Part shown: piece after piece, positions 17,990 to 27,327 of the stretch
Layout of the letters: every line of letters begins with the position of its first letter
How positions within the stretch are numbered: position 1 is the first letter of the stretch
Assembly: GCF_013185915.1 (NCBI RefSeq)
Contig: NZ_JAAZUH010000004.1
Coordinates: 310,001 to 374,000, forward strand
Length of the DNA stretch: 64,000 bases
Direction: 5' to 3'
DNA from: Stenotrophomonas bentonitica
Lineage (GTDB): Bacteria; Pseudomonadota; Gammaproteobacteria; Xanthomonadales; Xanthomonadaceae
Made by a program: the position numbers and the translations under genes
Notes under the pieces: model-generated
The model's input: only the letters and a program-made list of their open reading frames with translations
Databases searched by the model: none
What the model was told of the DNA's origin: nothing

Positions 17990-19644
17990 AGGCGGTATTC
18001 CGGGCAAGCCGGATTGGTCGCGTGATCCTGCGCTACCGCCTTGACGACCTCCTCGATGGCACCCCGCTGGAAGGCTGGCTGCGCATTGCCAAGCCGTTCG
18101 TGCCGCGCGCCTCGGCCGACATCGCCGCGCAGTCGCGTGGAGCGCGCCTGCGCCTGGCGCTGCAGGACCTGGGCCCTATCTTCGTCAAGTTCGGGCAGAT
18201 CCTGTCCACCCGCCGCGACCTGATCCCGGCCGATATCGCCAACGAACTCACCCTGCTGCAGGACCGGGTCAAGCCGTTCGACGGCGCCACCGCGCAGCGC
18301 ATCGTCGAAGAGGCGCTGGGCCGCCCGGTGGCCGAGGCGTTCGCCACGTTCGACCTGCAGCCGCTGGCCTCGGCCTCGATCGCCCAGGTCCACGCAGCCA
18401 CCTTGGCCGATGGCCGCCAGGTGGTGGTCAAGGTGCTGCGCCCGGACATTGAAAAGCAGATCGACGCCGACATCGCGCTGCTCAAGTCCGCAGCGGCCCT
18501 GGTCGAGCGCGCGCACCCGCGCGCCGACAAGATCCGTCCGCGCGAAGTGGTGGCCGAAGTCGAGAACACCCTGGCCGCCGAACTCGACCTGCAGCGCGAA
18601 GGCGCCAACGCGAGCGTGCTGCGCCGCAACTGGGTGGACTCGGACGACCTGTACGTGCCCGAGGTGATCTGGAGCCACACCGCCGAACGCGCGCTGACCC
18701 TGGAACGGGTGTGGGGCATTCCTTCCGACGACATCGCCGCGCTGGACAAGGCCGGCATCGACCGCAAGGCGCTCGCGGCCAAGGGCGTGCGCGTGTTCTA
18801 CACGCAGGTGTTCCGCGACAACTTCTTCCACGCCGACGCGCACGCCGGCAACATCTGGGTCGACACCGACCCGATGCGCCGCGACAACCCGCGCTTCATC
18901 GCGCTGGATTTCGGCATCATGGGCCAGCTGTCCGAAGAAGATCAGTACTACCTGGCCGAGAATTTCATGGCCATCTTCAACAAGGACTACCGGCGCATGG
19001 CCGAGCTCCACGTTGAAGCCGGCTGGATGCCCAACAACGTGCGCATCGACGAGCTCGAAGCCGCCGCGCGTTCGGTGTGCGAACCGTACTTCACCCGCCC
19101 GCTCTCGCAGATCTCGCTGGCCGAAGTGCTGATCAAGCTGTTCCGCGTGGCCCAGCGCTATGAGCTGACCCTGCAGCCGCAGCTGATCCTGCTGCAGAAG
19201 ACCCTGCTCAACATCGAAGGCGTGGGTCGCCAGCTGGACCCGGAACTGGACATCTGGGCGGTGGCGCGACCGGTGCTGGAACGCATCCTGCGCGAACGCT
19301 ACAGCCCGCGCCGGGTGCTGAAGGAAATGCGCAAGCGCCTGCCGGAGATCATGACCCACGCACCGGACATGCCGCGCCTGGTCCACGCCTGGCTGCGCCA
19401 GCAGGTGGAAGGTGGGCACGAACTGTCGATGCGTTCGCGCGACCTGGAAGCGCTCAACGTCAACCTGCAGAAGCTGCAGAAGCGGGCGGTAGCAGCGATT
19501 GCAGGTGTCGGCCTGCTGATCGTGGCAGCGGTGCTGTACGGCATGCAGCCCGGGGGCTGGTACTTCGGTGACGTGCCGATGTTGAGCTGGGTGAGCGGTG
19601 TGGCCGGGCTGTTCTCGCTGGGCGCGGCGTGGTGGCGGCGATGA
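17986..19644 (+). CDS. ubiB: UbiB, atypical kinase-like ubiquinone biosynthesis protein
   Basis: A 552-residue ABC1/UbiB family protein. Family motifs are [14 protein letters not shown] (KxGQ), an Ala-rich nucleotide loop [10 protein letters not shown], and [11 protein letters not shown] with ALDFGIMG. Two C-terminal helices ([19 protein letters not shown] and [18 protein letters not shown]) anchor it in the inner membrane. It is required for ubiquinone synthesis, probably by ATP-driven lipid extraction. It overlaps both ubiJ and truC by 4 bp, so the three form a tightly coupled operon. Confidence 0.95.
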   Translation: MKAVFRASRIGRVILRYRLDDLLDGTPLEGWLRIAKPFVPRASADIAAQSRGARLRLALQDLGPIFVKFGQILSTRRDLIPADIANELTLLQDRVKPFDGATAQRIVEEALGRPVAEAFATFDLQPLASASIAQVHAATLADGRQVVVKVLRPDIEKQIDADIALLKSAAALVERAHPRADKIRPREVVAEVENTLAAELDLQREGANASVLRRNWVDSDDLYVPEVIWSHTAERALTLERVWGIPSDDIAALDKAGIDRKALAAKGVRVFYTQVFRDNFFHADAHAGNIWVDTDPMRRDNPRFIALDFGIMGQLSEEDQYYLAENFMAIFNKDYRRMAELHVEAGWMPNNVRIDELEAAARSVCEPYFTRPLSQISLAEVLIKLFRVAQRYELTLQPQLILLQKTLLNIEGVGRQLDPELDIWAVARPVLERILRERYSPRRVLKEMRKRLPEIMTHAPDMPRLVHAWLRQQVEGGHELSMRSRDLEALNVNLQKLQKRAVAAIAGVGLLIVAAVLYGMQPGGWYFGDVPMLSWVSGVAGLFSLGAAWWRR

Positions 19645-20366
19645 GCGAGGTCGACGCGCTGGCCGAGGCGCCTGTCGCGCTGCCGCCGTTGCAGCTTTTG
19701 CATGTGGATGACCGCCTTGCGGTGGTCAACAAACCTGCGGGGCTGATGGTCCACGACAGCAAGCTGGCCCGTGGCGAGGACGACTTCCTCGCCGACCGCC
19801 TGCGCGAACAGCTGGGCAGGCCGATCTTCCTGGTGCACCGGCTGGACCGCGCCACCAGCGGCTGCCTGCTGCTCGCCTTCGACCGCGAAAGCGCCAGCGT
19901 GCTGGGCAAGTCGCTGATGGGCGGCGACGTCACCAAGGACTACCTGGCGATCTGTCGGGGCTGGCCGGCCGAAGAAGCGTTCACCGTCGACCACGACCTG
20001 GACGGCGGCCCCGGCAAGCCGGTGAAGAAGCAGGCCATCACCCATTTCCAGCGGGTGGCGGTGGGTGAGATTCCGGTACCGGTGGGCGAGTTCGAGACCT
20101 CGCGCTATGCGCTGCTGCGCTGCCAGCCGCAGACCGGGCGTTTCCGCCAGATCCGCCGGCATCTGAAGCACCTCTCGCATCACCTGATCGGCGACACCAG
20201 CCACGGCGACGGCCGCCACAACCGCAGTTTCCGCATGCAGGGCATCCACCGCATGCTGCTGCACGCCGAACGCCTGCGCTTCCCGCACCTGGATGGCACG
20301 CCGATGGACGTCAGCGCGCCGGTGGAAGGCGAATTCCGCAAGGCGATGGATTTATTTGGCTGGTGA
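19641..20366 (+). CDS. truC: tRNA pseudouridine(65) synthase TruC
   Basis: A 241-residue RluA-family pseudouridine synthase with catalytic Asp69 in [16 protein letters not shown]. The length and the tail [15 protein letters not shown] fit TruC, which modifies U65 in tRNA. The start overlaps the ubiB stop by 4 bp. The 3' end overlaps the convergent DUF2059 gene by 15 bp. Confidence 0.88.
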   Translation: MSEVDALAEAPVALPPLQLLHVDDRLAVVNKPAGLMVHDSKLARGEDDFLADRLREQLGRPIFLVHRLDRATSGCLLLAFDRESASVLGKSLMGGDVTKDYLAICRGWPAEEAFTVDHDLDGGPGKPVKKQAITHFQRVAVGEIPVPVGEFETSRYALLRCQPQTGRFRQIRRHLKHLSHHLIGDTSHGDGRHNRSFRMQGIHRMLLHAERLRFPHLDGTPMDVSAPVEGEFRKAMDLFGW

Positions 20367-20906
20367 TGCCGGCGCCGCCTGCGCCGGCGCCTCATTCACG
20401 ATGGCCTCCAAATCCTTCTGCAGGTCCACGAACAACGGCTGCATGCGGTCCTGGATCGCCACCATCGCGTTCTGCATCAGCGCCGGGGTCTTGTCCAGCA
20501 GGCTCTGCCCGGCCGAGCTCTCATAGAACTCGGCCATCGCCAGCACGTCTTCCTTGCTGAAGGTCTTCTTGTACAGGTCCACGTACATCGGCCGCAGCTG
20601 CTGCCACGACAGCGCTTGGCGGATGGTCTCCTTGCTGCGCTGTTCAATCCGCTGCAACTGCACCTTCTGCGCCTCGTCCAGCTTCCGCTGCTGCGCGATC
20701 TGCAGGAACTGCTGCCGCTGCATCTCCTCCATCCGCGGCACCATCGAGTCCAGCATGTTCTGCGCCCGCGAGGCCGCCAGCAGCCGGTTGATGTCCGCGT
20801 CCGACGGCGGCGCGGCCAAGGCAGGGGCCACGGCGGCCAGGGCCAGCGCAACGGTCAGGCCCAGCCGGGCAAACCCACGTCGGGCGGTTGAACGAGTCGA
20901 AATCAT
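20352..20906 (-). CDS. DUF2059 secreted protein
   Basis: A 184-residue protein starting MISTRSTARRGFARLG with a signal peptide ending at ALA. The mature part is mostly helical and matches DUF2059 (LYKKTFSKEDVLAMAEFYESSAGQSLL). A longer start at 20927 would add seven residues before the signal. Function unknown; probably periplasmic. Confidence 0.85.
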   Translation of the reverse strand: MISTRSTARRGFARLGLTVALALAAVAPALAAPPSDADINRLLAASRAQNMLDSMVPRMEEMQRQQFLQIAQQRKLDEAQKVQLQRIEQRSKETIRQALSWQQLRPMYVDLYKKTFSKEDVLAMAEFYESSAGQSLLDKTPALMQNAMVAIQDRMQPLFVDLQKDLEAIVNEAPAQAAPASPAK

Positions 20907-21092
20907 GAAGTGCGTCCTGCGGTGCATGGAACCCCGAGCATACCTGCGCCACCGTCAAGCCGTCGTGGCGCACGGCAGCATCGCCGCCCGGTGCGCCACG
21001 GACCCGACGGTTCCGGCCCATACGTGACTTTTGGCCCCCGTTTCGACGGTATTGGTGCACATTGCGGTCACCTAAGGTGCGGGTCCTGCCTT

Positions 21093-21098
21093 TACAAT
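21093..21098 (+). promoter_or_regulatory. -10 element for leaderless arfB
   Basis: TACAAT ends 7 nt before the ATG at 21106. The alternative ATG at 21097 lies inside this hexamer and is therefore unlikely to be used. Confidence 0.5.
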
Positions 21099-21105
21099 GC
21101 GCCCC

Positions 21106-21537
21106 ATGGGAAACGGGCCTGTCACCATCAACGACCATCTGGCGATTCCGGACACGGAACTCGTCGAGCGGTTCGTGCGCGCCAGTGGCGCTGGCGGGCA
21201 GAACGTGAACAAGGTGTCCACCGCCGTCGAACTGCGGTTCGACGTGGCCGGCTCGCCCTCCCTGCCCGAACCGTTGCGTGCCCGCCTGCTGGCGCGGCGC
21301 GACCGGCGCATGACCGGCGAAGGCGTGCTGGTCATCGACGCGCAGCGTTTCCGCACCCAGGACCGTAACCGCGAGGACGCGCGCGAACGCCTGGCCGCCT
21401 TCATCCAGGCCAGCCTGAGCGTGCCCAAGGCGCGCGTGGCGACCAAGCCCACCTATGGCGCCAAGATGCGCCGGCTGGATGAAAAGAAAGGCCGCGCGCA
21501 GATCAAGCGTGGCCGCACCACACGCAATTGGGAGTGA
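21106..21537 (+). CDS. arfB: ArfB (YaeJ), ribosome rescue peptidyl-tRNA hydrolase
   Basis: A 143-residue release-factor-like protein with the GGQ motif in RASGAGGQNVNKV and a basic C-terminal tail (KKGRAQIKRGRTTRNWE) that enters the mRNA channel of stalled ribosomes. It has no codon-recognition domain, as expected. The start at 21106 is inferred from the promoter position. Confidence 0.93.
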   Translation: MGNGPVTINDHLAIPDTELVERFVRASGAGGQNVNKVSTAVELRFDVAGSPSLPEPLRARLLARRDRRMTGEGVLVIDAQRFRTQDRNREDARERLAAFIQASLSVPKARVATKPTYGAKMRRLDEKKGRAQIKRGRTTRNWE

Positions 21538-21541
21538 TTGC

Positions 21542-22144
21542 TTGAACAACCGTAGTCCGCTGCTGCCGGCCGTGCCCCCGCAGATGCCGCAGGTCAAACC
21601 GAACCGCTTCCTGCGTTGGCTGGCGCGCTGCACGCTGCGCCTTGGCGGCTGGAAGGTCACCGGTACCTTCCCCAACGTGCCCAAGCTGGTCTTCATCGTC
21701 GCCCCGCATTCGTCCAACTGGGACGGCTTCTGGGGCATGGCGGCCAAGATCGCGCTGGGCATGCAGGTGAAAGTGCTGGGCAAGGCCTCGCTGTTCTGGT
21801 GGCCGCTGTCGCCGCTGCTGCGCACCCTGGGCGTGATCCCGCTGGACCGCAGCTCGCCGCAGGGCACGGTGGAGCAGGCGGTCAGCCTGCTGCGCAAGTC
21901 GGACAAGCTCTGGTACGCGATCACCCCCGAGGGCACCCGCAAGGCGGTCACCCACTGGAAGGCCGGGTTCCTGAAGATCGCCCGCATGGCCGACGTGCCG
22001 GTGCTGGCCTGCTACTTCCATTACCCCGAGAAGACGATCGGCATCGGCCCGTTGTTCTACTCCACCGGCGACGACGTGGCCGACATGGCCGCCATCCGCG
22101 CCTACTACGAGCCCTGGAAGGGTAAGAACCGCGGCACCGTGTGA
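21542..22144 (+). CDS. PlsC-like lysophospholipid acyltransferase
   Basis: A 200-residue acyltransferase. The catalytic HX4D motif reads HSSNWD (in APHSSNWDGFWG) and the second block is PEGTR. It probably acylates a lysophospholipid or related lipid at the inner membrane; the substrate is unknown. The first ATG in frame after arfB is 21584, but a TTG at 21542 has GGGAG 7 nt upstream, inside the arfB stop region, and is taken as the start, with translation coupled to arfB. Confidence 0.8.
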   Translation: MNNRSPLLPAVPPQMPQVKPNRFLRWLARCTLRLGGWKVTGTFPNVPKLVFIVAPHSSNWDGFWGMAAKIALGMQVKVLGKASLFWWPLSPLLRTLGVIPLDRSSPQGTVEQAVSLLRKSDKLWYAITPEGTRKAVTHWKAGFLKIARMADVPVLACYFHYPEKTIGIGPLFYSTGDDVADMAAIRAYYEPWKGKNRGTV

Positions 22145-22244
22145 AGGAAGGCGCCACGTCCGGCACATGCCGGACGCAGGCAATGGGAGTAGGGTGATCG
22201 GCTGCGGTTACAGGCCGCTTCACCTCATTCCAGGAGCCCGTTTC

Positions 22245-24401
22245 ATGTCGCGTACCGTCATCTTGGCCGCCGCCATCAGCCTTGCGCTGGCGGCCTGTTC
22301 CGGCAAGGAGTCCACCCCCGTGTCCGACACCCAGACCCCCGCCGCGCAGCAGCCGGCCGATGCGTCCACCAACCCCCTGTTGAGCGCCAGCACGCTGCCG
22401 TTCCAGGCGCCGCCGTTCGACCGCATCAAGGACAGCGACTACCTGCCGGCCTTCAATGAAGGCATGAAGCAGCACCTGGCCGAAGTGCGCAAGATCGCCG
22501 ACAACAGCGAGCCGGCCACCTTCGACAACACCATCGAAGCGCTCGAGCGCAGCGGTGAAGCCCTCACCCGCGTCTCGCGCGTGTTCTTCGGCATCGTCCA
22601 GGCCGACACCAACGACGCGCGCCAGAAGATCCAGGAAGAAGTCGCCCCGAAGCTGGCCGAGCACCAGGACGAAATCAGCCTGGACCCGAAGCTGTTCGCG
22701 CGCATCAAGAGCATCTACGACCAGCGCGATTCGCTGAACCTTGACCCGGTGCAGAAGCGCCTGGTCGAGCGCGATTACCAGGAATTCGTGCGCGCCGGTG
22801 CGCAGCTCAATGACGCCGACAAGGCCAGCCTGCGCAAGCTCAGCGTGGAAGAAACCACGCTGGCCACCAAGTTCCACACCCGCCTGGTCGCTGCAACCGC
22901 CGCTGCCGCGGTGGTGGTGGACGACAAGGCCAGGCTGGCCGGCCTGAGCGAAGAAGAGATCAACACCGCCGCCGCTGACGCCAAGGCGCGCAACCTGGAA
23001 GGCAAGTTCCTGCTGCCGCTGCAGAACACCACCCAGCAGCCGGTGCTCGCCTCGCTGACCGACCGCGACCAGCGCGCTGCCGTGCTCAAGGCCTCGGAAA
23101 CCCGCGCCGAGCGTGGCGATGCCAACGACACCCGCGAAACCGTACAGCGCCTGGCCCAGCTGCGTGCGCAGAAGGCCAAGCTGCTCGGCTTCGAGAACTA
23201 CGCCGCGTACAGCCTGGCCGACCAGATGGCCAAGACCCCGGCGGCGGCGACCAAGCTGCTGACCGACACGGTGCCGGCCGCCACCAACAAGGCGCGCGGT
23301 GAAATCGCCGAAATGCAGAAGGTGATCGACGCGCAGAAGGGCGGCTTCCAGCTGGCCGCGTCGGATTGGGACTTCTACGCCGAGCAGGTGCGCAAGGCGC
23401 AGTACGACCTGGACGAGTCGCAGATCAAGCCGTACTTCGAGCTCGACAACGTGCTGCAGAACGGCGTCTTCTATGCCGCCACCCAGTTGTACGGCATCAC
23501 CTTCAAGCCGCGCACCGACATTCCGACCTACCACCCGGACATGAAGGTGTATGAAGTGTTCGACAAGGACGGCACCTCGCTGGCGCTGTTCTACACCGAC
23601 TACTTCAAGCGCGACAGCAAGTCCGGTGGCGCGTGGATGGACGTGTTCGTCGAGCAGAATGGCCTGACCGGCGACAAGCCGGTGGTCTACAACGTCTGTA
23701 ACTTCACCAAGCCGGCCGCGGGCCAGCCGGCGCTGCTGAGCTTCGACGACGTCACCACCATGTTCCATGAGTTCGGCCATGCGCTGCACGGCATGTTCTC
23801 GAACGTGAAGTACCCGTCGATCGCCGGCACCAGCACCTCGCGCGACTTCGTCGAGTTCCCGTCGCAGTTCAACGAGCACTGGGCGCTGGACCCGAAGGTG
23901 TTCGCCAACTACGCCAAGAACTACAAGACCGGCGAGCCGATGCCGCAGGCGCTGGTGGACAAGATCCTGAAGGCCCGCACCTTCAACCAGGGCTACGCGA
24001 CCACCGAGTACCTGTCCGCCGCACTGCTCGACCTGGCTTGGCACACCCAGCCGGCCGACGCGCCGCTGCAGGACGTGGCGCCGTTTGAAGCGGCCGCGTT
24101 GAAGAAGTTCAAGGTCGACCTGCCGCAGGTGCCGCCGCGCTACCGCACCACCTACTTCGACCACATCTGGGGCGGCGGCTATTCGGCCGGTTACTACGCC
24201 TACTTCTGGGCCGAAGTGCTGGACCACGACTCGTTCGAATGGTTCAAGGAGCACGGTGGCCTGACCGCTGAAAACGGCCAGGTATTCCGCGACAAGATCC
24301 TCTCGCGCGGCAACAGCGTCGAGCTGGCCGACCTGTACCGCGAATTCCGCGGCAAGGACCCGTCGGTGGAACCGCTGCTGGTGAACCGCGGTTTGAAGTG
24401 A
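22245..24401 (+). CDS. dcp: Peptidyl-dipeptidase Dcp (M3 family), lipoprotein form
   Basis: A 718-residue thimet-type metallopeptidase. The zinc site is His508-Glu509-x-x-His512 (MFHEFGHALHGMF). The start MSRTVILAAAISLALAACSG gives a lipobox (LAAC), so the enzyme is predicted to be membrane-anchored in the periplasm, unlike soluble E. coli Dcp. An AGGAG Shine-Dalgarno lies 9 nt upstream. Dcp removes C-terminal dipeptides from peptides. Confidence 0.93.
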   Translation: MSRTVILAAAISLALAACSGKESTPVSDTQTPAAQQPADASTNPLLSASTLPFQAPPFDRIKDSDYLPAFNEGMKQHLAEVRKIADNSEPATFDNTIEALERSGEALTRVSRVFFGIVQADTNDARQKIQEEVAPKLAEHQDEISLDPKLFARIKSIYDQRDSLNLDPVQKRLVERDYQEFVRAGAQLNDADKASLRKLSVEETTLATKFHTRLVAATAAAAVVVDDKARLAGLSEEEINTAAADAKARNLEGKFLLPLQNTTQQPVLASLTDRDQRAAVLKASETRAERGDANDTRETVQRLAQLRAQKAKLLGFENYAAYSLADQMAKTPAAATKLLTDTVPAATNKARGEIAEMQKVIDAQKGGFQLAASDWDFYAEQVRKAQYDLDESQIKPYFELDNVLQNGVFYAATQLYGITFKPRTDIPTYHPDMKVYEVFDKDGTSLALFYTDYFKRDSKSGGAWMDVFVEQNGLTGDKPVVYNVCNFTKPAAGQPALLSFDDVTTMFHEFGHALHGMFSNVKYPSIAGTSTSRDFVEFPSQFNEHWALDPKVFANYAKNYKTGEPMPQALVDKILKARTFNQGYATTEYLSAALLDLAWHTQPADAPLQDVAPFEAAALKKFKVDLPQVPPRYRTTYFDHIWGGGYSAGYYAYFWAEVLDHDSFEWFKEHGGLTAENGQVFRDKILSRGNSVELADLYREFRGKDPSVEPLLVNRGLK

Positions 24402-24646
24402 TCGCGTAGCGATCACGGTAGGTACCGACCTTGGTCGGTACGGAAGCTGCGACACACGTACGGCAGGGGAAACCCTGCCGTTCGTGCGTGCGCGTTCGCC
24501 GGTAGGGTCGGTTCCCAAACGACCGCACGTAGACGTTCAACGTTCTGTAACGCATGGACCGCAAACGAAGGCGCCTCTCCGTTCGCGGTCATGCGTCCCA
24601 GGCCCGATCACCGTTATCGGCGGTCGTTTGGGAACCGACCCTACCC
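24402..24646. repeat. Compound palindromic region after dcp
   Basis: This stretch has no gene but several nested inverted repeats: GGTACCGACC/GGTCGGTAC near 24421-24441, ACGGCAGGG/CCCTGCCGT near 24462-24481, and a perfect 25-nt inverted repeat at 24502-24526 and 24620-24644 (starting GTAGGGTCGGTTCCC). Between these arms is another palindrome (GCATGGACCGC ... GCGGTCATGC). GTAG ends suggest degenerate REP elements. Confidence 0.7.
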
Positions 24647-24696
24647 GGGATCATGCAACCCGGTGCACGGTCCGGGTCGCCGGCCAGCGGCCGGCA

Positions 24697-25140
24697 TCAC
24701 GTCCCCACGCGACACCCCACTTCGCTACACCCCAGGTGATCCAGCGCGATCTCCAGCGCATGCATGTAACTCTGCGCGCAATACCCATGCGCCACGCCGA
24801 TGCGCTGGCCTACGTGCTCCGGCAGGCACGCTTCCGGCGTTGCAGTGTCATCGTCATGCACTTCCACATACACGTTGTGCAGGTGCGGCAGCAGCTTCTG
24901 CAATCGCAAGCTGCCCACGCATGCACCCGGATCCAGCAGCGTCACCTCGCCACGGCTGTGGTCGGCCACGCGCAATGCATCCAGCAGTTCCTGTTCCGAA
25001 CCACACGCACGAATAGCCACCGTAGTCCCCGCATCGATCGCACGATGCACCAGCGCCTTCAGCACCGGCGCCGGCAACGGCTGCGCGGTACGGATCACCT
25101 GGCCGGCCGCTTCCGGCCCGCGAATGATGAAGATAGACAT
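24697..25140 (-). CDS. AroQ-like (type II dehydroquinase-related) protein, probably not catalytic
   Basis: A 147-residue protein. The second half resembles type II 3-dehydroquinate dehydratase: VYVEVHDDD matches the family's VEVH block and IGVAHGYCAQSYMHALEIALDHL matches its C-terminal helix. The N-terminal Arg/Tyr lid of true AroQ is not visible (GPEAAGQVIRTAQPLP instead of the usual NLLGxRxxxxYG). It is thus probably a divergent paralogue with another role. The Shine-Dalgarno GGGAA precedes the ATG. Confidence 0.5.
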   Translation of the reverse strand: MSIFIIRGPEAAGQVIRTAQPLPAPVLKALVHRAIDAGTTVAIRACGSEQELLDALRVADHSRGEVTLLDPGACVGSLRLQKLLPHLHNVYVEVHDDDTATPEACLPEHVGQRIGVAHGYCAQSYMHALEIALDHLGCSEVGCRVGT

Positions 25141-25307
25141 CCAACTTCCCTACAAAGCGCCCGGAGGCGCGGTGTGGCCACGATGCGCGCCGCCCATAAC
25201 GCCGCCATGGCCCGGGGGCCGCCCGCGCGTAAAGAGTGCGTAGCTTTTGTGGGGAACTCGGGTCCACACTGCCGGTCACACCCTTCTCTCACCGCAAGGA
25301 TCGCCCC

Positions 25308-25937
25308 ATGTCCCAGGTTGCCCCCGCCGCCGGAACCCGCACCGGCGTGCTGTACTGGCTGAAGAAGGAAGCGCTGCCGCTGCTGGTCATGCTCGGCCTG
25401 CTGGCCGCCGCGCGCGACAGCCTGGCCAACCACTACCAGGTGCCCAGCGGCTCCATGCAGCACACCCTGATGCCGGGTGATCGCGTGGTGGTGGACATGC
25501 GCGCGTACGGTCTGCGCCTGCCGTTCACCAGCGTCGAACTGCTGCATACCGGCGTTCCGCAGCGCGGCGAGGTGGCGGTGTTCGATTCCCCGCAGGACGG
25601 CACTCGGCTGATCAAGCGCATTGCCGCCGTGGGCGGTGACCGGGTGGAGCTGCACGAGGGCCACCTGAGCATCAACGGCCAGCCGCTGGCACAGGCCGGG
25701 ACCGATGAAGTGGAAGACTTCGGCCGCACCCTGGCGCAGCTGGACCTGGGGCAGGGTGGGGGCCCGGACATCTCCGGCCTGACCGTGCCGACGGGGAAGG
25801 TGTTGATGCTGGGCGACCATCGGGGTAACAGTGCAGATGGGCGGTACTTCGGGCTCGTCGACGCGAAGGCGTTGTATGGCAAAGCGGCTCGCGTGTATTA
25901 CCGCCGGGGTGAAGGGTTTACCTGGCAGGCGTTGTAA
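25308..25937 (+). CDS. lepB: Signal peptidase I
   Basis: A 209-residue S26 peptidase. Catalytic Ser49 is in VPSGSMQHTL and Lys104 in LIKRIAAVGGD; the box LMLGDHRGNSADGRYFG follows. One N-terminal membrane helix (about 22-38) anchors the periplasmic domain, so it is shorter than E. coli LepB. The start has AAGGA upstream. It stands alone and no lepA or rnc gene is nearby, so this may be a second signal peptidase rather than the main one. Confidence 0.85.
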   Translation: MSQVAPAAGTRTGVLYWLKKEALPLLVMLGLLAAARDSLANHYQVPSGSMQHTLMPGDRVVVDMRAYGLRLPFTSVELLHTGVPQRGEVAVFDSPQDGTRLIKRIAAVGGDRVELHEGHLSINGQPLAQAGTDEVEDFGRTLAQLDLGQGGGPDISGLTVPTGKVLMLGDHRGNSADGRYFGLVDAKALYGKAARVYYRRGEGFTWQAL

Positions 25938-25974
25938 GGAGTGATATCCCAAACGTCTCAATCAAGACCCCGAA

Positions 25975-25996
25975 GGTTATCGATCGACCGATAACC
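25975..25996. promoter_or_regulatory. Perfect palindrome upstream of the MFS gene
   Basis: GGTTATCG (25975-25982) and CGATAACC (25989-25996) with a 6-bp spacer, 60 bp before the MFS start. This is a likely operator; which regulator binds is unknown. Confidence 0.45.
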
Positions 25997-26055
25997 CCGG
26001 CCTATCCTGAGCGCTGATCCTTACGCACCGGCCCGCCCCCACGGGCCCGAACGCA

Positions 26056-27327
26056 ATGAACGGCGACACCGCAGCGCTGCCCGAGCGCAGTCCCACCACC
26101 CATCCGCCCACGCCCTCCCTGCACATCGAGCAGGGCACCCCGGCCTTCCGCCGTACGGCGGTCGCCCTGTTTCTGGCCGGCTTCTCCACCTTCGGCCTGC
26201 TCTACACCGTGCAGCCGCTGCTGCCGGAGTTCAGCCGCCACTTCGGCGTTTCCGCCGCCAACAGCGCGCTCGCCCTCTCCCTCAGCACTGGCCTGCTCGC
26301 GGTCTCCATGCTGGTCGCCGGGCTGATCTCCGACCGGGTCGGCCGTCGCGGCCTGATGATCGCCGCACTGCTCGCTTCCACCGTGCTCTCCGCCGCCAGC
26401 GCGCTGGTCGACGACTGGAGCACGCTGCTGGTGCTGCGCGCCCTGCTCGGCCTGACCCTCAGCGGCGTGCCCGCCGTGGCCATGACCTACCTGGTCGAAG
26501 AAATGGACCCGCGCGCGCTCGGCCTGGCCATGGGCCTGTACATCGGCGGCAACGCCGTCGGTGGCATGAGCGGGCGCCTGATCGCCGGCATCGTCGCCGA
26601 CCATTGGGGCTGGCGTTGGGGCATCGGCGTGGTCTCGTTGATCGCGGTGCTCAGCACCGTGCTGCTGTGGGTGCAGCTGCCGCCCTCGCGCCACTTCCAG
26701 AGCCGCCGCGGCGGCCTGCGCGAACTGCCCACGCGCTGGCGCCAGCTGTTCGCCGACCCCGGCCTGCCGTCGCTGTTCGCCACCGCGTTCGTGCTGATGG
26801 GCGTGTTCGTCACCCTCTACAACTACCTCGGCTACCACCTGCTCGCACCGCCGTACCAGCTCAGCCAGACCGTGGTCGGCCTGATCTTCAGCGTCTACCT
26901 GGTCGGCACCTTCAGCTCGGCCTGGATGGGCCAGCAGGCCACCAAACATGGTCGCGGCCGCGTGCTCGGCATCTGCTACGCGCTCATCGCACTCGGTATC
27001 GTCATGCTCGCGCTGCCGTGGCTGGGCTGCATGGCGGTGGGCATCGCGCTGGTTACCTTCGGCTTCTTCGGCGGGCACTCGGTGGCCAGCAGCTGGGTCG
27101 GCAGCCGCGCGGGAGTGATGCGCGCCGAAGCCTCGGCGCTGTACCTGTTCGCCTACTACCTGGGCTCCAGTCTGGCCGGTGCCGCCGGCGGCGTGTTCTA
27201 CACCCACTGGGACTGGTGGGGCGTGTGCGCGTTCACCGCCGTGCTCACCGTGATCGGCGCGACCATCGCGTGGCGGCTGGGCCGTCGCGCACAGCCGCTG
27301 CAGGCCGCGCTCGCCGTCAGTCGCTGA
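26056..27327 (+). CDS. MFS transporter (YnfM-like)
   Basis: A 423-residue protein with about 12 membrane helices. The MFS motif between helices 2 and 3 reads GLISDRVGRRGLM. The sequence resembles YnfM/arabinose-efflux-type drug:H+ antiporters; the substrate is unknown. The 3' end overlaps the convergent LysR gene by 11 bp, a pairing also seen for E. coli ynfM and its LysR neighbour, which suggests regulation by that protein. Confidence 0.85.
   Translation: MNGDTAALPERSPTTHPPTPSLHIEQGTPAFRRTAVALFLAGFSTFGLLYTVQPLLPEFSRHFGVSAANSALALSLSTGLLAVSMLVAGLISDRVGRRGLMIAALLASTVLSAASALVDDWSTLLVLRALLGLTLSGVPAVAMTYLVEEMDPRALGLAMGLYIGGNAVGGMSGRLIAGIVADHWGWRWGIGVVSLIAVLSTVLLWVQLPPSRHFQSRRGGLRELPTRWRQLFADPGLPSLFATAFVLMGVFVTLYNYLGYHLLAPPYQLSQTVVGLIFSVYLVGTFSSAWMGQQATKHGRGRVLGICYALIALGIVMLALPWLGCMAVGIALVTFGFFGGHSVASSWVGSRAGVMRAEASALYLFAYYLGSSLAGAAGGVFYTHWDWWGVCAFTAVLTVIGATIAWRLGRRAQPLQAALAVSR

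Noticed and set aside
24697..25140. The protein as a working 3-dehydroquinate dehydratase (aroQ).
   Set aside because: The N-terminal catalytic Arg/Tyr region cannot be found, so only a relationship is claimed.
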